This document shows, piece after piece, positions 23,081 through 34,615 of a DNA stretch of 64,000 nt. The first letter of the stretch is position 1, and each line of letters starts with the position of its first letter. The translations under genes and the position numbers were made by a program. Source of the stretch: Rhododendron vialii (Eukaryota; Streptophyta; Magnoliopsida; Ericales; Ericaceae); NCBI RefSeq assembly GCF_030253575.1, contig NC_080569.1:6986001-7050000 (forward strand), given 5' to 3'. Under the pieces are notes generated by a model. The model was not told where the DNA came from. It made no database searches and saw only the letters and a program-made list of their open reading frames with translations.

Positions 23081-25757
23081 ATGGAAGCTCACAATGTGTG
23101 TGTTAATCCACGGTGCAATAGCCTATTCCTCATCCTCCTTGCATTCGCTTCGATTACTTCTTTCGCCAATGCGGAAATTCACTTCCACGAGTTTGTTGTA
23201 TGTCTCCTTCTTTCTTATTTAGCTCTACGGTGATTTCGAGTCGAATACTGACACGCCCCTGTACTCAAACAGGTTCAAGCGACACAAGTGAAGAGGTTAT
23301 GCAGAACCCATGAAATTATTACAGTGAATGGCCAATATCCAGGACCAACACTTGAAGTACGAGACGGCGATTCTCTTGTTATCAAAGTTACGAACAGCGC
23401 GCGTTACAATGTCACCATCCACTGGTAATCACATTTTTTCGATAGCTGATAGCTTTTGCATGAAGTATGTATAATCGTGCAAAATGGTACATTATTATTA
23501 TTATTTTTTGATCCTCTGCAATATGGTACATGGAATCTACTAAATGTAAGTACTCTGTGTCGGACACTCTACGCATGTATGACACCCTTCCCCAATTTAA
23601 ACTCCTGGATCCCCCGTTTTTATGATATCCGATGAGAAGTAAAACAAACATATCTAACCTTCACGTGGATGCATGGGAAAACGAAATTTCAATTTTTTTT
23701 CCTCCAGTAATTCAGTTAATTTCAAGTACATTTCTGAACAACTTACAGAATATTATCCCTGTATATAATGCAATATGCACTAGATATAACTGATCAGGTC
23801 ATGTAAGTATGCATACCAATTTTTTGGACCCACAATTCAATATCATAAAATTTTGAGTCCCTGCATGCAGTTTTCCAAACTGAATTAGACAATTGATACG
23901 GACCCTTTTACTATCTGCCTGTGTGTATTGCAACTTTAATTTCACCAGGCACGGAGTACGACAGAGAGGAACGCCTTGGGCAGATGGCCCCGAGTACGTG
24001 ACCCAGTGTCCGATCCAACCGGGAGGCACCTACACATATCGTTTCACCATTCAAAATCAGGACGGAACACTCTGGTGGCATGCTCATAGCAAATGGCTTA
24101 GAGCTACTGTTTTTGGAGCACTAATCATCTATCCCAAGTTGGGTACCTCATACCCTTTCCCGACGCCGAAGCTGGAGATCCCCATTCTCCTGGGTAAATA
24201 TGACCCTTTCCTCCCTCCCACTTTCAATACCCAAAGTCTAATTAACAAAAGATGTTCTTACAACACTCTCGGCGCCAATGAATAACAGGTGAATGGTGGA
24301 ACAAGGACCCCATTGATGTTCTAAGACAGGCAACTTTCACAGGTGCAGGTCCAGCTGTTTCCGATGCGTACACCATAAATGGTCAACCTGGTGATCTATA
24401 CAGATGTTCCAGCCAAGGTTTGCACTATTCTTGCCTAGTCCTAACACCACTAAATCATAGCTTTTGTATTTGGATTCTCTGTAAGGTTAAGTGGCTGAGG
24501 TTGGGAGGTGGTACTTCAGTTTCATCGAATCTCAACAGCTTCAAGCAGCTGACATATATCTACATCGCAATGCAGATACTGTGAAATTTTTTGTGGAATC
24601 TGGTGATATAGTTCATCTTAGAATAATTAATGCCGCTCTCAATCAACAACTCTTCTTCATGGTAGCCAACCACATACTCACCGTAGTTGGTGCTGATGCC
24701 GCCTACACCAAACCTTTCACAACCAGAACCCTCATGCTGGGACCTGGCCAGACAACCAATGTCCTCCTCACCGCCGATCAGACCCCCGGACGCTACTACA
24801 TGGCAGCACGTGCCTATGCCAGTGCCCAAAATGTACCGTTTGACAACACCACCGCCACTGCAGTCCTTGAGTATATATCCACCCCTTGCAAACCCAACCA
24901 AGGGTTTCCTTCAATGCCAATGTTACCACTATTACCGGCCTACAATGATACAGCCACTGTGACTGCATTCCTAGCCAAGTTTAGGAGTCCTGCTACTTCT
25001 AATGTGAAAGTGCCCGCAGGGATTGACGAAAACCTATTTTTCACAGTGGGGCTAGGGCTTGTCAACTGCAACCCTGGTCCTCAATGTCAAGGGCCAAATA
25101 ATACCCGTTTTGCCGCTAGTATGAACAATGTGTCTTTTGTATTCCCAACACAAGCTTCCTTGCTCCAAGCCTACTACCAAGGTATACCTGGGGTCTTCAC
25201 GACAGACTTCCCAGCTGTTCCACCGATTGCGTTTGACTATACGGGCAATGTTAGTCGTGCATTGTGGCAACCTATATTTGGGACAAAGCTCTACAAAGTT
25301 AAATATGGTGCGAAAGTACAAATCGTGCTTCAAGATACAGCTATCTCCTCAACAGAGGCCCACCCCGTCCATCTTCATGGATACCAGTTCTATATTGTTG
25401 GACAAGGCTTTGGTAACTTTGACCCAACACAAGATACTGCCAATTTCAACCTCATTGATCCGCCAAACAGAAATACCGTTGTCGTTCCTGTTGGTGGGTG
25501 GGCAGCCATCCGATTTTTGGCTGATAATCCAGGTAATATATTATAGCCAACATGGTAATTCTCATATATTCGAGTGGTTGTAATTTGTAAATTGACTGGT
25601 ATAGTTATTACCTGGTCTTAAAACAGGAGTTTGGCTGATGCACTGTCATATAGATGCTCATCTCACTTGGGGTTTCGCCATGGCATTTATAGTCGAGAAC
25701 GGAGAAGGGGAATTGCAGTCCTTTGAACCTCCTCCAGAAGATCTTCCTCAATGCTAA
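23081..25757 (+). CDS. Laccase (multicopper oxidase), LAC14/15-like, copy 2
   Basis: Secreted copper oxidase of phenolics, paralogous to the gene at 14456-17708. Exons 23081-23197, 23273-23424, 23949-24193, 24289-24417, 24576-25532 and 25627-25757 join to 576 residues; the three internal exons are again 152, 245 and 129 bp. The N-terminus is longer than in copy 1 ([14 protein letters not shown] before the hydrophobic [17 protein letters not shown]), and exon 5 is 21 bp longer, coding an extra TPCKPNQ-type insertion. All copper sites are intact: IHWHG, WWHAHS, HPVHLHG and HCHIDAH, with Phe again ten residues after the T1 cysteine. The protein ends DLPQC. The intron 4 acceptor (ATGCAG) is chosen because it gives Q-D-T-V-K-F in frame. 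Both copies look functional. Confidence 0.93.
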
Positions 25758-26964
25758 GATCATCACCAGAAAACAACCAATGGCAACAGAGATGCAGTTT
25801 TCAACTAGTCCTAATGTGATTCCTGGATTCGATATCTTGGCCTTTTTCTAACCCAGAGCTTAACTTAGCTTGATTTTAAAGCAGAAGTCTAGCAGGCCTG
25901 GCTCAAATGCTAAATATTTCAATCCAGGAATGAGTTGGAATCCAAATTAGTAAGTAGTCAAATCTGTTTTAACCTGGCATTCTGCTACCGTAAGCTCAAC
26001 TAAGGGGGTGGTTGGGAGTTAATTATTGCTTCGATTTTTTATTGACAGAGCTCAATAGAAAAAAAAGATTTATATAGCTGACCCCAATTGATTGAAACTT
26101 AAGACTCGGTTTGGTATCGTAGATTATAGATATTTTTGTTATGATGAGATTTTGTAAAAGTGTCTTTGGATAAATGTGCATAATTGACTTTGTGGAAGCG
26201 TTTGTGAGCAGAAGAAAACCATAATCCAAAAAGTTGCTCTGGAGGTGATTTTTACTCGTCGCATATTGTCAGCATTGCTAGTTATATAGTTACTTAGTTT
26301 TTTGAACCCCGCCAAGTGAATGGGAGTACACAGTGCCCACCACACCCCTTGCTACTCATAGCATATTGCAGAAAATTAATAGCAAGCGGAAGAGAGTCAA
26401 ATCACAGATCAAAGACTTCTTGAGATTCCTGATTGTCAGGTGACTATCACTGCGTTAAATCCTTTGAATATTAAGATTTTTGTAGACTTGGCTGTTCGAT
26501 AAGTGATTTTTCCGTTTCCAGCTAATTGTTGTAAGTACTCTTTAGCTTCAGTAATTCAACTTTCTTTGGCTCAAAAAGACATTGAGATACTTAACAAAAC
26601 TTTAAAAATTCAAGTAACAGAGCATACCAAAAAAATGTACTACCTAGTATTTTTTAACAACATCGTACATGTAACTCGGTTCAAGCATTCCTTGTTCACT
26701 TGAACACCGGTTTCATTGCTAAATTTCTCAACTAAAATGCTACTCTCATGATCAGCAACAAAACGACTTTGCTATCTACCGTTTTTTGACTAAGCAAATT
26801 CTACCTCTATTCTATTGAGGGAGAGACGGGAGGGGTTGGTGAGATTGGAACTCCCGGATCGACCTAGTGGATGGAGGAGCTCCAAGGAGAGCGAGCTCAA
26901 CGAAGCTGTGCCTCTACATCCGCTATCTACCCTTTTGTTAGTAGGTATAATACGTACATCTCTC
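25758..26964. other. Convergent intergenic space, no gene seen
   Basis: This is the space between the 3' ends of laccase 2 (+) and the CHX antiporter (-). It holds their 3' UTRs and unremarkable AT-rich sequence. Short frames here have no domain-like features. Confidence 0.5.
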
Positions 26965-29103
26965 CTAATACGAACAGCTTGAAAACCATCGTAGTAAACC
27001 TCGTGAGGCAGGCTCTTGCCCTCTCAAAACCTGCTGTTGCACCACTAATACAGAAGCTCTACTCCCTACATCTGTAGACGCAATAAAATCTCCAATGACT
27101 CCAAGTTCATTGTTCTGGCTCCAATTCGATAACCCTTGTAACAAAACTGGATTAATCCCATTTTTCCTCCCAACAATCCAGAGGTCATAATAATCCTTAC
27201 CCATCGCCCGGATCGCAGCGACAGTCTCCTCGCCGTTTTGCACCACCACCTCCCTGTAAACCACCCGCTTGTTTCCCTCGTTCTTCACCCAGAACCAAGT
27301 CACCAGACCGTCATCGAGTTTCTTCTCCATCTCGTCGTCCCCTTCGTTGTTGTGAGAAAGGAACCGGATGGCAGTGAGGGACACGTCCACGTTCCCTGCC
27401 ATCCGGTCCGCAAAGGCAATGGCCTCCCTGGCGTCGGCCCCGCCCAAGAAAAGCACGGCGAAACGGTGCGTTATCCGTCTCATGGCGGAGTTGACGATTT
27501 TGTTGTCCCTAAAAGGACCATTGTCTACCAAAACTCCAACAGAGCACGGCGCGTGCGCCAGGACACAGCAATTTACGGATCTGAGCAGTATTTGCGGGCT
27601 CGCCGCCTCTGTTCTCGTCTCTGGGTACTCTTTATTGTAAGGCAAGATAATAAGAGCGGCTTTCTTCGTCACAGCCAGGTCGCATATGTCCTGGTACATG
27701 GTCCTCGTGGGGGACACGGTCGTGAACATGTTGAACTTAACGTAGTCCCCTTGTGATTCCTGAAAGAGCTTGAGAGCATTGTGGATCGAGTTGAAGCCGG
27801 AGTACTGCTCGAACCCCTGGGCCTGCTGCTCGTGGTCGACGAAGACCGGGGCGGCCCTGCCGACGAGCTCGATGAGGCGGAGGGCATACACCGCGAACGG
27901 GCTGCTCGCCGACGGGTTGGAGACCTGGAGAAGGTTGAGGAATCCGGTCACACTTTCTTGGTCGTGGATGCAGGCAACTATGTGGAGTTCTGTGTTTGGA
28001 GGGGTGTACTGAATGGCCCTCCTCTTGTTAACCTTGTACGGCCTTGTCGGATCGTACAGTATGCTGATCAAAGGTGTGGCTATGGCTGTCAAGACTGTTG
28101 TCGAAATTATCAGCATTGTGAAAGATGGGACCTGTATAATCTGTGCTGGCGTGCACATTTCAAACAACTATAGGAGTTAGTATTTCAATTTTGGCAAAAA
28201 AGATTTTATTTTTTCTCCGGTAAACAACAATGCAGATAAGAAAAACTTAAAGAGTTGTTGCCTAATTTTCTCTACTTTTTTTGGTCTTGAATTCTATTCC
28301 CCTCGGGGCAATGTTTAAACAGTGGTAGCGGCCGGAGTATCGAATGATATGTAGTAAGAATTGAGTGTAACGATCGTAAATTTTTTAAAATTTATTTTTA
28401 GTGCCAGAGTAACCACAGCGGTCTTGTAGCAGACAAAAAATCTAATACAAAGAGATAGGTAGCGGAAACCGATCGATATGGGTGTGAATTTTGGCTAACA
28501 TCAGTATAATAGGGTGTAGCGCTATCATATAGGTTTGAAAAACCACTACTGATCAGCGGCCGATTTTTAAATCCATGCAATACTGGCCACTTCACCTTGA
28601 TGATCCAAGAAGATAGTCTTCCCTGACATGAAAAATCATTCATGCGAAATTTCACCGGATATCCACGATTAATGCAAATTTTCTTAAAAAATTATAAACA
28701 CCCATTTTATATGAAGATACTTAATGTCTATATTTGATTAGATGATTTACCATGAAAAAAATATTTGGTTAGATGACTACTAATATCCAATCAATATATT
28801 TGCTTCACATAATTTATTTATCGATCAATAGACTCAGCTCATTAAAATAAACGATATATATATATATATATATATATCAGTCCGGATCAAGTCTACACCC
28901 TTACGGTCCGCTCCCATCCGCACCTCCCATTTGAAACAGAAAAAAACTGCTCAGATCAAGCCCTTTCCGGTCTTTTTTTTTTGCTGAATTCTCGCGGGTA
29001 CCCTTAAAATCACGTTCTGATCACATTGAACGGTTCGGATTATCGAAATTCAATCGGAAAATGTGAGAAATGGGGAGGTGTGGACCGGAGCTGACCTGAT
29101 CCT

Positions 29104-29165
<62 letters not shown>

Positions 29166-31239
29166 AGTATGTTTCTAAGTATGAATCCTATTATCCCACG
29201 TACCTTTTCTGGCTCCGTCCCTAACTACGAATTTAGCCCCAAAGTGCGAATCCTTTTATCCCATCTTTCTGGCTGCGCCCCCTTACGGGGTAGCATGAAC
29301 TATGTGTCATTTTCCTTTCCCCTCATGAATTATGTATTATATGAAGAGTGAAAGTATTCTCACATCATACCTGTAGATCCATCCAGTGCATGAATATCAA
29401 AATCTCGACCTGCCCTCTCAAGCTCATCACAAGGCTCAGGGCCAAACCATCTCGAACCGTCATTTCGAAAAACAAAGCCACCACCAGGACCGTAACAACT
29501 TTCGTGAAATAAGCTGCCAAGATCATAAGAAACAGCGGCACCACACTCGACCACTGCCCGACCATCGACGACACGTCCGTGTACATCCCCACGAACGCGT
29601 ACGAGAACGGCATGAAGACATCCGTCACCAGCGTATCCGCCCCTTCCACAAGGGCCGCCCCCAGCGGCGGCCCAGCCGGCACCGCCAGGCCCAGCCACAA
29701 TGGCGCGTTCGCCACCGCAAGTCCGCTCACATCGCTCAAGAATGCCATCACCATCACCGCTAGAAAAATCCACACCACATAACCTGGGTCCACTGGTTTC
29801 CTCTCCGGTGTCGATTTCACGATCCATACCTGTTGGTGGGAGACATGCAATTACGCAAAAAAAAGAGATAATAATAAAGCAAGTACTGAATTTAACTCTT
29901 AGATAAACGTATTACAAGCATACGCGGTCAGTTTCACAAACTCACTGGGTGATCGTGTAAGGATGCTATAAAGAGGTTGGCTGCAAATTTATAACTAGTA
30001 AAAGTGCAAAAAATAACTTCAATGGGCTGGCTAAATTTCTTTCACTACTCCTATATCCGAAAATTTAGCTAGTCTTTCGGAGTGACTACTCACTCAATAA
30101 CTCATAGTAATTCCTTACCAATAAATCTTTCTTTTTTTTTTATGTCACAGTTTGTAGATCAGCGGGATTAGGGGAAGTTTATGAGTTAGTGGGTTAGTTC
30201 ACAGGGGTCTATAGACTGTCCATAGACCTGAACTCCGCCTGCACCTCCCATGGGGCTCAAACTCACGCCTCCACTAAGGGAAGCAGAGCAAATGCCAATT
30301 GAGTTGCGCTCAACTTGGCTACCAATAAATCATTTGCCTATTTGCAAATTTCAATAAATCTATAAACACTCCTACCGATCACTCTCTGATCACTCATTTC
30401 TCACATATGTGTGAGGGCTATTAATTGTGGAGCCAACACATATATGGTCGGGGAGTGATGGTAAGAGTGCACATAGCAGCAACATTGTTAACTTTTAGCA
30501 ATTTCATTGGAAATGCTCTAATTCTACGAGTTCACAAAATACAAAAAATACCATCGCTTTCCAAAAGCCGCCGATAACTGCCGCTATTCCGATGAATGAA
30601 ATGAGAACCCACAAGGCGTCGATCGTTTCCAACCTCGCCGCCTCGAATATGACCATGCAAACGACTCCGATGCAGTCGCTCACCATTACCGATGACATTG
30701 CCAGTTTTCCGACCTCGGAGCTTAGGAGATTGAGCTCTTTGATTACCTGGTACAGAACGGGGAACGTGGTTACGGCAAAAGCAGAGGCGATTCCTTCCAT
30801 GACAGGAACCCTATTGAGTTCCTTGTCGAGTGTCTTTCGAGTCGCGATCATGATAGATAGGACGGTTAGGAAGGGAACCAGCACGCCGATTAGGCCTATG
30901 GACAGTTGTTTCTTTCCGGTTTTCGCGATTGCCGTGATGTCCATCTTCACGCCGGATAGGAAGAGGAAGTAGACGAATCCGATCAACCCTATGTTCTTGA
31001 AAACATACGAAGTGTTGTCTGGAAACACATTCTTAGCAAATGCCCTGTTGCGGCCGAGCACAGAGGGTCCAATTATTATGCCTCCCTTGGAAAAATTAAA
31101 AAAATCACAAGCAGCATTAGACACATATATATGTTCAGATACTCAGGATAGAGATGCGGCCACGGACATCTCTGACGATGAAATAATGGTTCTGTATATC
31201 AATATCTGTATCCGTGTAAATTAAGGAATTCGAATAATG

Positions 31240-31289
<50 letters not shown>

Positions 31290-31342
31290 GTTCTGTATAT
31301 CAATATCTGTATCCGTGTAAATTAAGGAATCCGAATAATGCA

Positions 31343-31373
<31 letters not shown>

Positions 31374-31612
31374 CGTACGAGGATTTTGGAGACGATGTGG
31401 GGTTGTTTGAGGGGTTTGAGGAGGAAATGGATGGAACGGATGAAGAAGATGACTAAGATGGCATCTAGTAATAAAAGAGGGAAGGAGAAATCCAAAGGGT
31501 TTTCGCTGTAGAAGATGCCGCGGGGATGAGTGCCGTGGGAATGTCGACATACGTACAGCGCTTGGTCTGCCGTCTGGGAGCCTCCGACGCTGATCATTTT
31601 CGCCATGGCCAT
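26965..31612 (-). CDS. Cation/H+ antiporter, CHX family (CPA2)
   Basis: CHX proteins exchange K+ or other monovalent cations for H+ in endomembranes or the plasma membrane. Four exons on the - strand (31612-31379, 31085-30552, 29829-29371, 28167-26965) join in phase 0 into 809 residues, normal for the family (about 780-870). Residues about 40-430 are the Na+/H+-exchanger membrane domain: LKQPHIVSKILGGIIIGPSV, PDNTSYVFKNIGLIGFVYFL, FAVTTFPVLYQVIKELNLL and SDCIG. The stretch LRGQVEILIFMHWMD closes exon 3. Exon 4 (about 400 residues) adds the last helices (PLISILYDPTRPY) and the cytosolic C-terminal domain with ELHIVACIHDQESV and FLGGADAREAIAFADRM. Every splice site is GT-AG. Intron 2 carries a SINE, intron 3 a MITE and two TA microsatellites, intron 1 a GA-rich duplication. 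Overall likeness is to CHX15-type genes; the exact orthologue is not decided. Confidence 0.92.
28854..28877. repeat. (AT)n microsatellite
   Basis: Twelve AT units in intron 3 of the antiporter gene, directly beside the MITE at 28879-29103. Confidence 0.9.
28879..29103. mobile_element. MITE in CHX intron 3, related to 19108-19448
   Basis: The termini are inverted: AGTCCGGATCAAGTCTACACC at the left, and AGTCAGGATCAGGTCAGC...CCACACCTCCCC on the other strand at the right. The internal ACTGCTCAGATCAAGCCCTTT and CACATTGAACGGTTCGGAT match the element at 19108-19448. TA microsatellites flank both ends, so it probably entered or expanded a TA tract. Confidence 0.65.
29107..29163. repeat. (TA)n microsatellite
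   Basis: About 28 uninterrupted TA units on the right side of the intron 3 MITE. Confidence 0.92.
30129..30320 (-). mobile_element. tRNA-derived SINE in CHX intron 2
   Basis: On the - strand the element begins AGCCAAGTTGAGCGCAACTC. It has an A-box-like CAACTCAATTGGCA and a B-box-like GAGTTTGAGCCCC, and ends in an A-rich tail (T run at 30129-30141 on the + strand). A perfect 11-bp duplication ACCAATAAATC flanks it (30118-30128 and 30321-30331). Length 192 bp. It lies in the same orientation as the host gene's transcription. Confidence 0.87.
31185..31371. repeat. 101-bp tandem duplication with GA microsatellites in CHX intron 1
   Basis: AATGGTTCTGTATATCAATA...CGAATAATGCAAGAGAG occurs at 31185 and again at 31286, differing by one base (GAATTC against GAATCC). 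Each copy ends in a GA run (about 31242-31285 and 31344-31371). On the gene strand the second run is a CT tract just downstream of the exon 1 donor site at 31378. Confidence 0.92.
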
Positions 31613-31909
31613 GGAGGATTGAGCACTGGAGTTGTTGGTTCATTTGGATTATGGAAATGGGCGAAACCCTAACCATGCAAAAATGAGCACCACACAGGTT
31701 GGGGGAACGGACATGCGGTAAAGGAGGGGACGCAGAGAGGTTCTCTCAGTGTCTTGTTTTGTGGTTGAGCATTTAGTTGGGGAGTTTAAATTCACAGGTG
31801 GAAATCTTGGATTTTCCACCCTTGTCTGTTGTGAGCCAAACCGTGTAATTTTTGTGACAATCTGAACCATTCTTCTAGGGCTTGCACAATATTATATTTA
31901 TATATAAAA

Positions 31910-32065
31910 TCAGTTTGATTGGATATCAATAGATATATCAAAAATTAAATTTTGATTTATAAAATAGATGGTCATAAACAATTTAACTTCAAAATCTATG
32001 ACCGTACATTCTGTAAATCAAAATTTAAATTTTGATGTAACTATTGAGATCTGACTAAGCTAATT
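31910..32065. mobile_element. AT-rich palindromic MITE upstream of the CHX gene
   Basis: ATATCAAAAATTAAATTTTG and GATGGTCATA on the left are mirrored by TATGACCGTA and CAAAATTTAAATTTTGATG on the right, with CAATAGATAT / ACTATTGAGAT at the ends. It sits about 300 bases 5' of the antiporter start codon. Confidence 0.55.
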
Positions 32066-32189
32066 GTTTATATGGATCTGTAACTCTTATAAAATAAACG
32101 GTTCATATTACAATAAAAAAAAACTAATCAGGCCCATAGACGGTGGTAGAAACCGTGGGGTTTCCAGTTTTGGCGGATAGAATTTAATC

Positions 32190-32484
32190 CCGTTTTTGTT
32201 TTTTTGAACGGCGAAAAAGGGATATTATATTTAAAAAGAAATCAAGTTCTAATAATTGACAATAAATCAATCCGAACAACGCCCAACAGGGCCACCCCCA
32301 AAAGGACTTGACGAAACCAAAACCCCAAAAAAACACCCCCACACACCTACAAACAAAGACACCCCCACCACCCACTCAGAACAAGACACCCCACTCACCC
32401 AAAAACTAAGACACACCCCACCAAGGCTCTAGTACCCCAAGAAGCAAAACCACCCCAGATTATGAGGCATGGAGAATGCTTCGT
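32190..32484 (-). mobile_element. LINE-like 3' end
   Basis: On the - strand the sequence is G/T-rich (GGGTGGTGGGGGTGTCTTTG...) and ends GTCAATTATTAGAACTTGAT, TTCTTTTTAAATATAATATCC and CGCCGTTCAAAAAAAC, the usual look of a plant LINE 3' UTR running into a poly(A). No reverse transcriptase remains. Confidence 0.5.
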
Positions 32485-33600
32485 GTTGGTCCAAAAGCAA
32501 CCCAAGAGGGGGGGTAAATTGGATATCTCAATTATAACGCGGAATTAAAAAAACTAATTGCAAGATAAAAATAAAGCAAGCTAAATTGCCCCAAGTAAGA
32601 TTCAAAGATTATCAAATTATGCAAGCAATATAAATATGCAAAGCGAAAAATTAAAGAGAGTAGGGAAGAGAGAATCGAACACAAGGATTTATAGTGGTTC
32701 GGTCCGCAACTTCACAGCTTAGTCCACTCCCCAAGTGTCCAACTTGGGATTTGCTGCACTATCTCCAATAGTTACAATCTTCTAGTTTCGCGGGTGCTAG
32801 ACAACCTTTACAACGAGCAATTATCCCCAATTGTTCCGACTAATTTTGACTCCGGTGCTAGTCACACCTAACCCAACTAGTTTTGACTCCTGTGCTAGTA
32901 ACACCTAACCCTCAAGTAATTTTCTCTCCAAAACTACTCACAAAAAGGAATTCTCTCAAGAATACAAATAAGGGTGTACAATCCCTTTTACAAATAAGGC
33001 TCAAGAACAACACTCAAACTATGAAAATATTCAAGATGTAGTAATGGAGTTGAGTGCACAGATTATTTGGAGCAAGCTCACCGCAGGAATACTGTCTTCA
33101 ATAATTCTCTCTAACAATCTTCTTCTCGTTGATCCCTTCATAAGCATGTAGAAGATTATCGATCAATTAGCCGTTAATCACAAGAGGCTCCCTCATCCTT
33201 TCCTTTCTTGTTTGCTTCCATTTTCCTTCACAAATTGTCTTGAAGCAAAATGAATCTTTCCATAGTTAAATAGAGCCGTTGGAAAGAATAAAATCATGCA
33301 ACCAATAATTCTATCCTTTTGAATCAATCTCTAGCCAATTTAGGTAGAAGAAGATTTGTTCTTAATCTTCCTCCTTTCAATTTATCTTAGCTATTGAAGA
33401 TAGTGATTTGGTGTAGCAATGTTTCCGGTGTACTTTAATCAAATCCTACAAAATAAACATAAATTCAAATGAGTACCAAATATCACAATATTAATTATAT
33501 TTCAATTCCAATATATTTTGTTATCATCAAAATCAATAAGGTATTCTATAGAAACCTTTAGGCTAACATCGTAACCCAAATTTCAGCAAACAAGACTAAG
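32484..33600. mobile_element. Probable LTR-retroelement non-coding remnant
   Basis: The sequence opens TGTTGGTCCAAAAGCAACCC, then GAGGGGGGGTAAATTGGATA. Further on, GGATTTATAGTGGTTCGGTC leads into near-repeated GTGCTAGTCACACCTAACCC / GTGCTAGTAACACCTAACCC units. The style matches LTRs that are common in eudicot genomes. I cannot find a matched second LTR, target duplication or coding part, so its nature and right boundary are inference. Confidence 0.4.
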
Positions 33601-33626
33601 AAAGCGACTTGCAATGAAATAGAAAG

Positions 33627-33734
33627 CTAGGCCTGCCCTGTCACTTTGTTAGCTCTGTCCAAGTCTTCAGCTACCATATCTGCAAGTTTGCTTATGACTT
33701 CATCCTCCTCACCATCATACCCCAATCCCATGAT
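33627..33734 (-). pseudogene. Isolated 35-codon coding-like fragment (possible 3'-terminal exon)
   Basis: On the - strand, after an acceptor-like CTACAAG, there is one open frame, IMGLGYDGEEDEVISKLADM continuing to a TAG after KVTGQA. It has acidic, helix-like composition and reads like a true protein C-terminus. Upstream bases on the same strand hit stops in every frame, so it is either the last exon of a lost gene or captured exon debris. I do not recognise the family. Confidence 0.3.
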
Positions 33735-34075
33735 CTTGTAGCAAGTTCAATTTGCTTGTGCTTTGTCCAAAATTATTTTGCTTCTGTTAATAACTCCAAA
33801 TTACTTATGCTTCGCAACCCCGTTGTTGAGACGGTTGTATAATTGGCCTGCTCTATGGCTCTTCTCTACCGGACCGTATGTTAGTGTGAGTTCCATCATA
33901 AAGCATGAATAACAAGGAACCACTCACACATAACATTGTTTGGAACACTTCTTTTTCTTTCTTCCTGACTTCTCACATTTGTAGAGTGGAATTAATTTCT
34001 CCCACCAAATACAGAGGGGTTGATGGGGGATACTGTTGAAGCACGGTGCCCTCTATCCTCCACCTATGAAAATCT

Positions 34076-34083
<8 letters not shown>

Positions 34084-34129
<46 letters not shown>
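34084..34129. repeat. (TA)n microsatellite
   Basis: About 23 TA units flanked by GTGTGTG and ACACACACA, immediately left of two fold-back elements. Confidence 0.92.
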
Positions 34130-34132
<3 letters not shown>

Positions 34133-34155
34133 ACACACACACATACATATATACA

Positions 34156-34352
34156 GGGTGCTTCAGCTAAGGTCGCCCTTATATCACAAAAATGGGACGT
34201 CACATAGCTGCCGTTGGATTGTGTTTTGAATGGTCCGGATTTGCGGACGCAAACAGATTATCTGTAAATCCGGACTATTAAAAACACAATCCAACGGCAG
34301 CTGAGCGATGTCTGCATTTTTTCAATCTAAGGGCGACCTTAGCTGAAGCGCG
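34156..34352. mobile_element. Fold-back MITE, first of a pair
   Basis: The inverted termini are GGTGCTTCAGCTAAGGTCGCC and AGGGCGACCTTAGCTGAAGCG. The inner stems are GCCGTTGGATTGTGTTTTGA and AAAACACAATCCAACGGCAG. The loop is about 35 bases around CGGACGCAAACAG. The arms match almost completely. Confidence 0.82.
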
Positions 34353-34382
34353 GTGTGTATACGTATAGACACACAAACACAT

Positions 34383-34615
34383 ACTGCCCTTCTACTAAGG
34401 ACGCCTTTAGAGTGGAAAAATGCGAACTTTTGATCTCAGCTGTTGGATTGTGTCTTGAATAATCCAGATTCACGGACAATCTGTTCGCGCAAATAGATAT
34501 TTGTTCACATGAATAGATTGTCCGTGACTCCAGATCATTAAAAACACAATCCAACGGCTAAAATCAAAAGTCCGTATTTTCCATCTCTAAAGGCATCCTT
34601 AGTAGAAGCGGTATG
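34383..34615. mobile_element. Fold-back MITE, second of the pair
   Basis: The termini are CTTCTACTAAGGACGCCTTTA and AAAGGCATCCTTAGTAGAAGC. The inner stem TGTTGGATTGTGTCTTGAAT pairs with TTAAAAACACAATCCAACGG. The family layout and the CAATCCAACGGC motif match the element at 34156-34352, so the two are diverged relatives side by side. Confidence 0.8.

Noticed and set aside
27238..27756. 172-codon + strand open frame
   Set aside because: It is antisense to exon 4 of the CHX antiporter, whose frame has clear family motifs.
29386..29763. 125-codon + strand open frame
   Set aside because: Antisense shadow of CHX exon 3; its His/Arg-rich composition is an artefact of the opposite strand.
31221..31676. 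151-codon - strand frame overlapping CHX exon 1
   Set aside because: It is a different frame of the CHX exon followed by GA-repeat-encoded Ser/Leu runs; not a real protein.
34156..34615. Fold-back elements as miRNA genes
   Set aside because: The arms pair almost along their whole length and carry inverted termini, as MITEs do; no known mature miRNA sequence is present.
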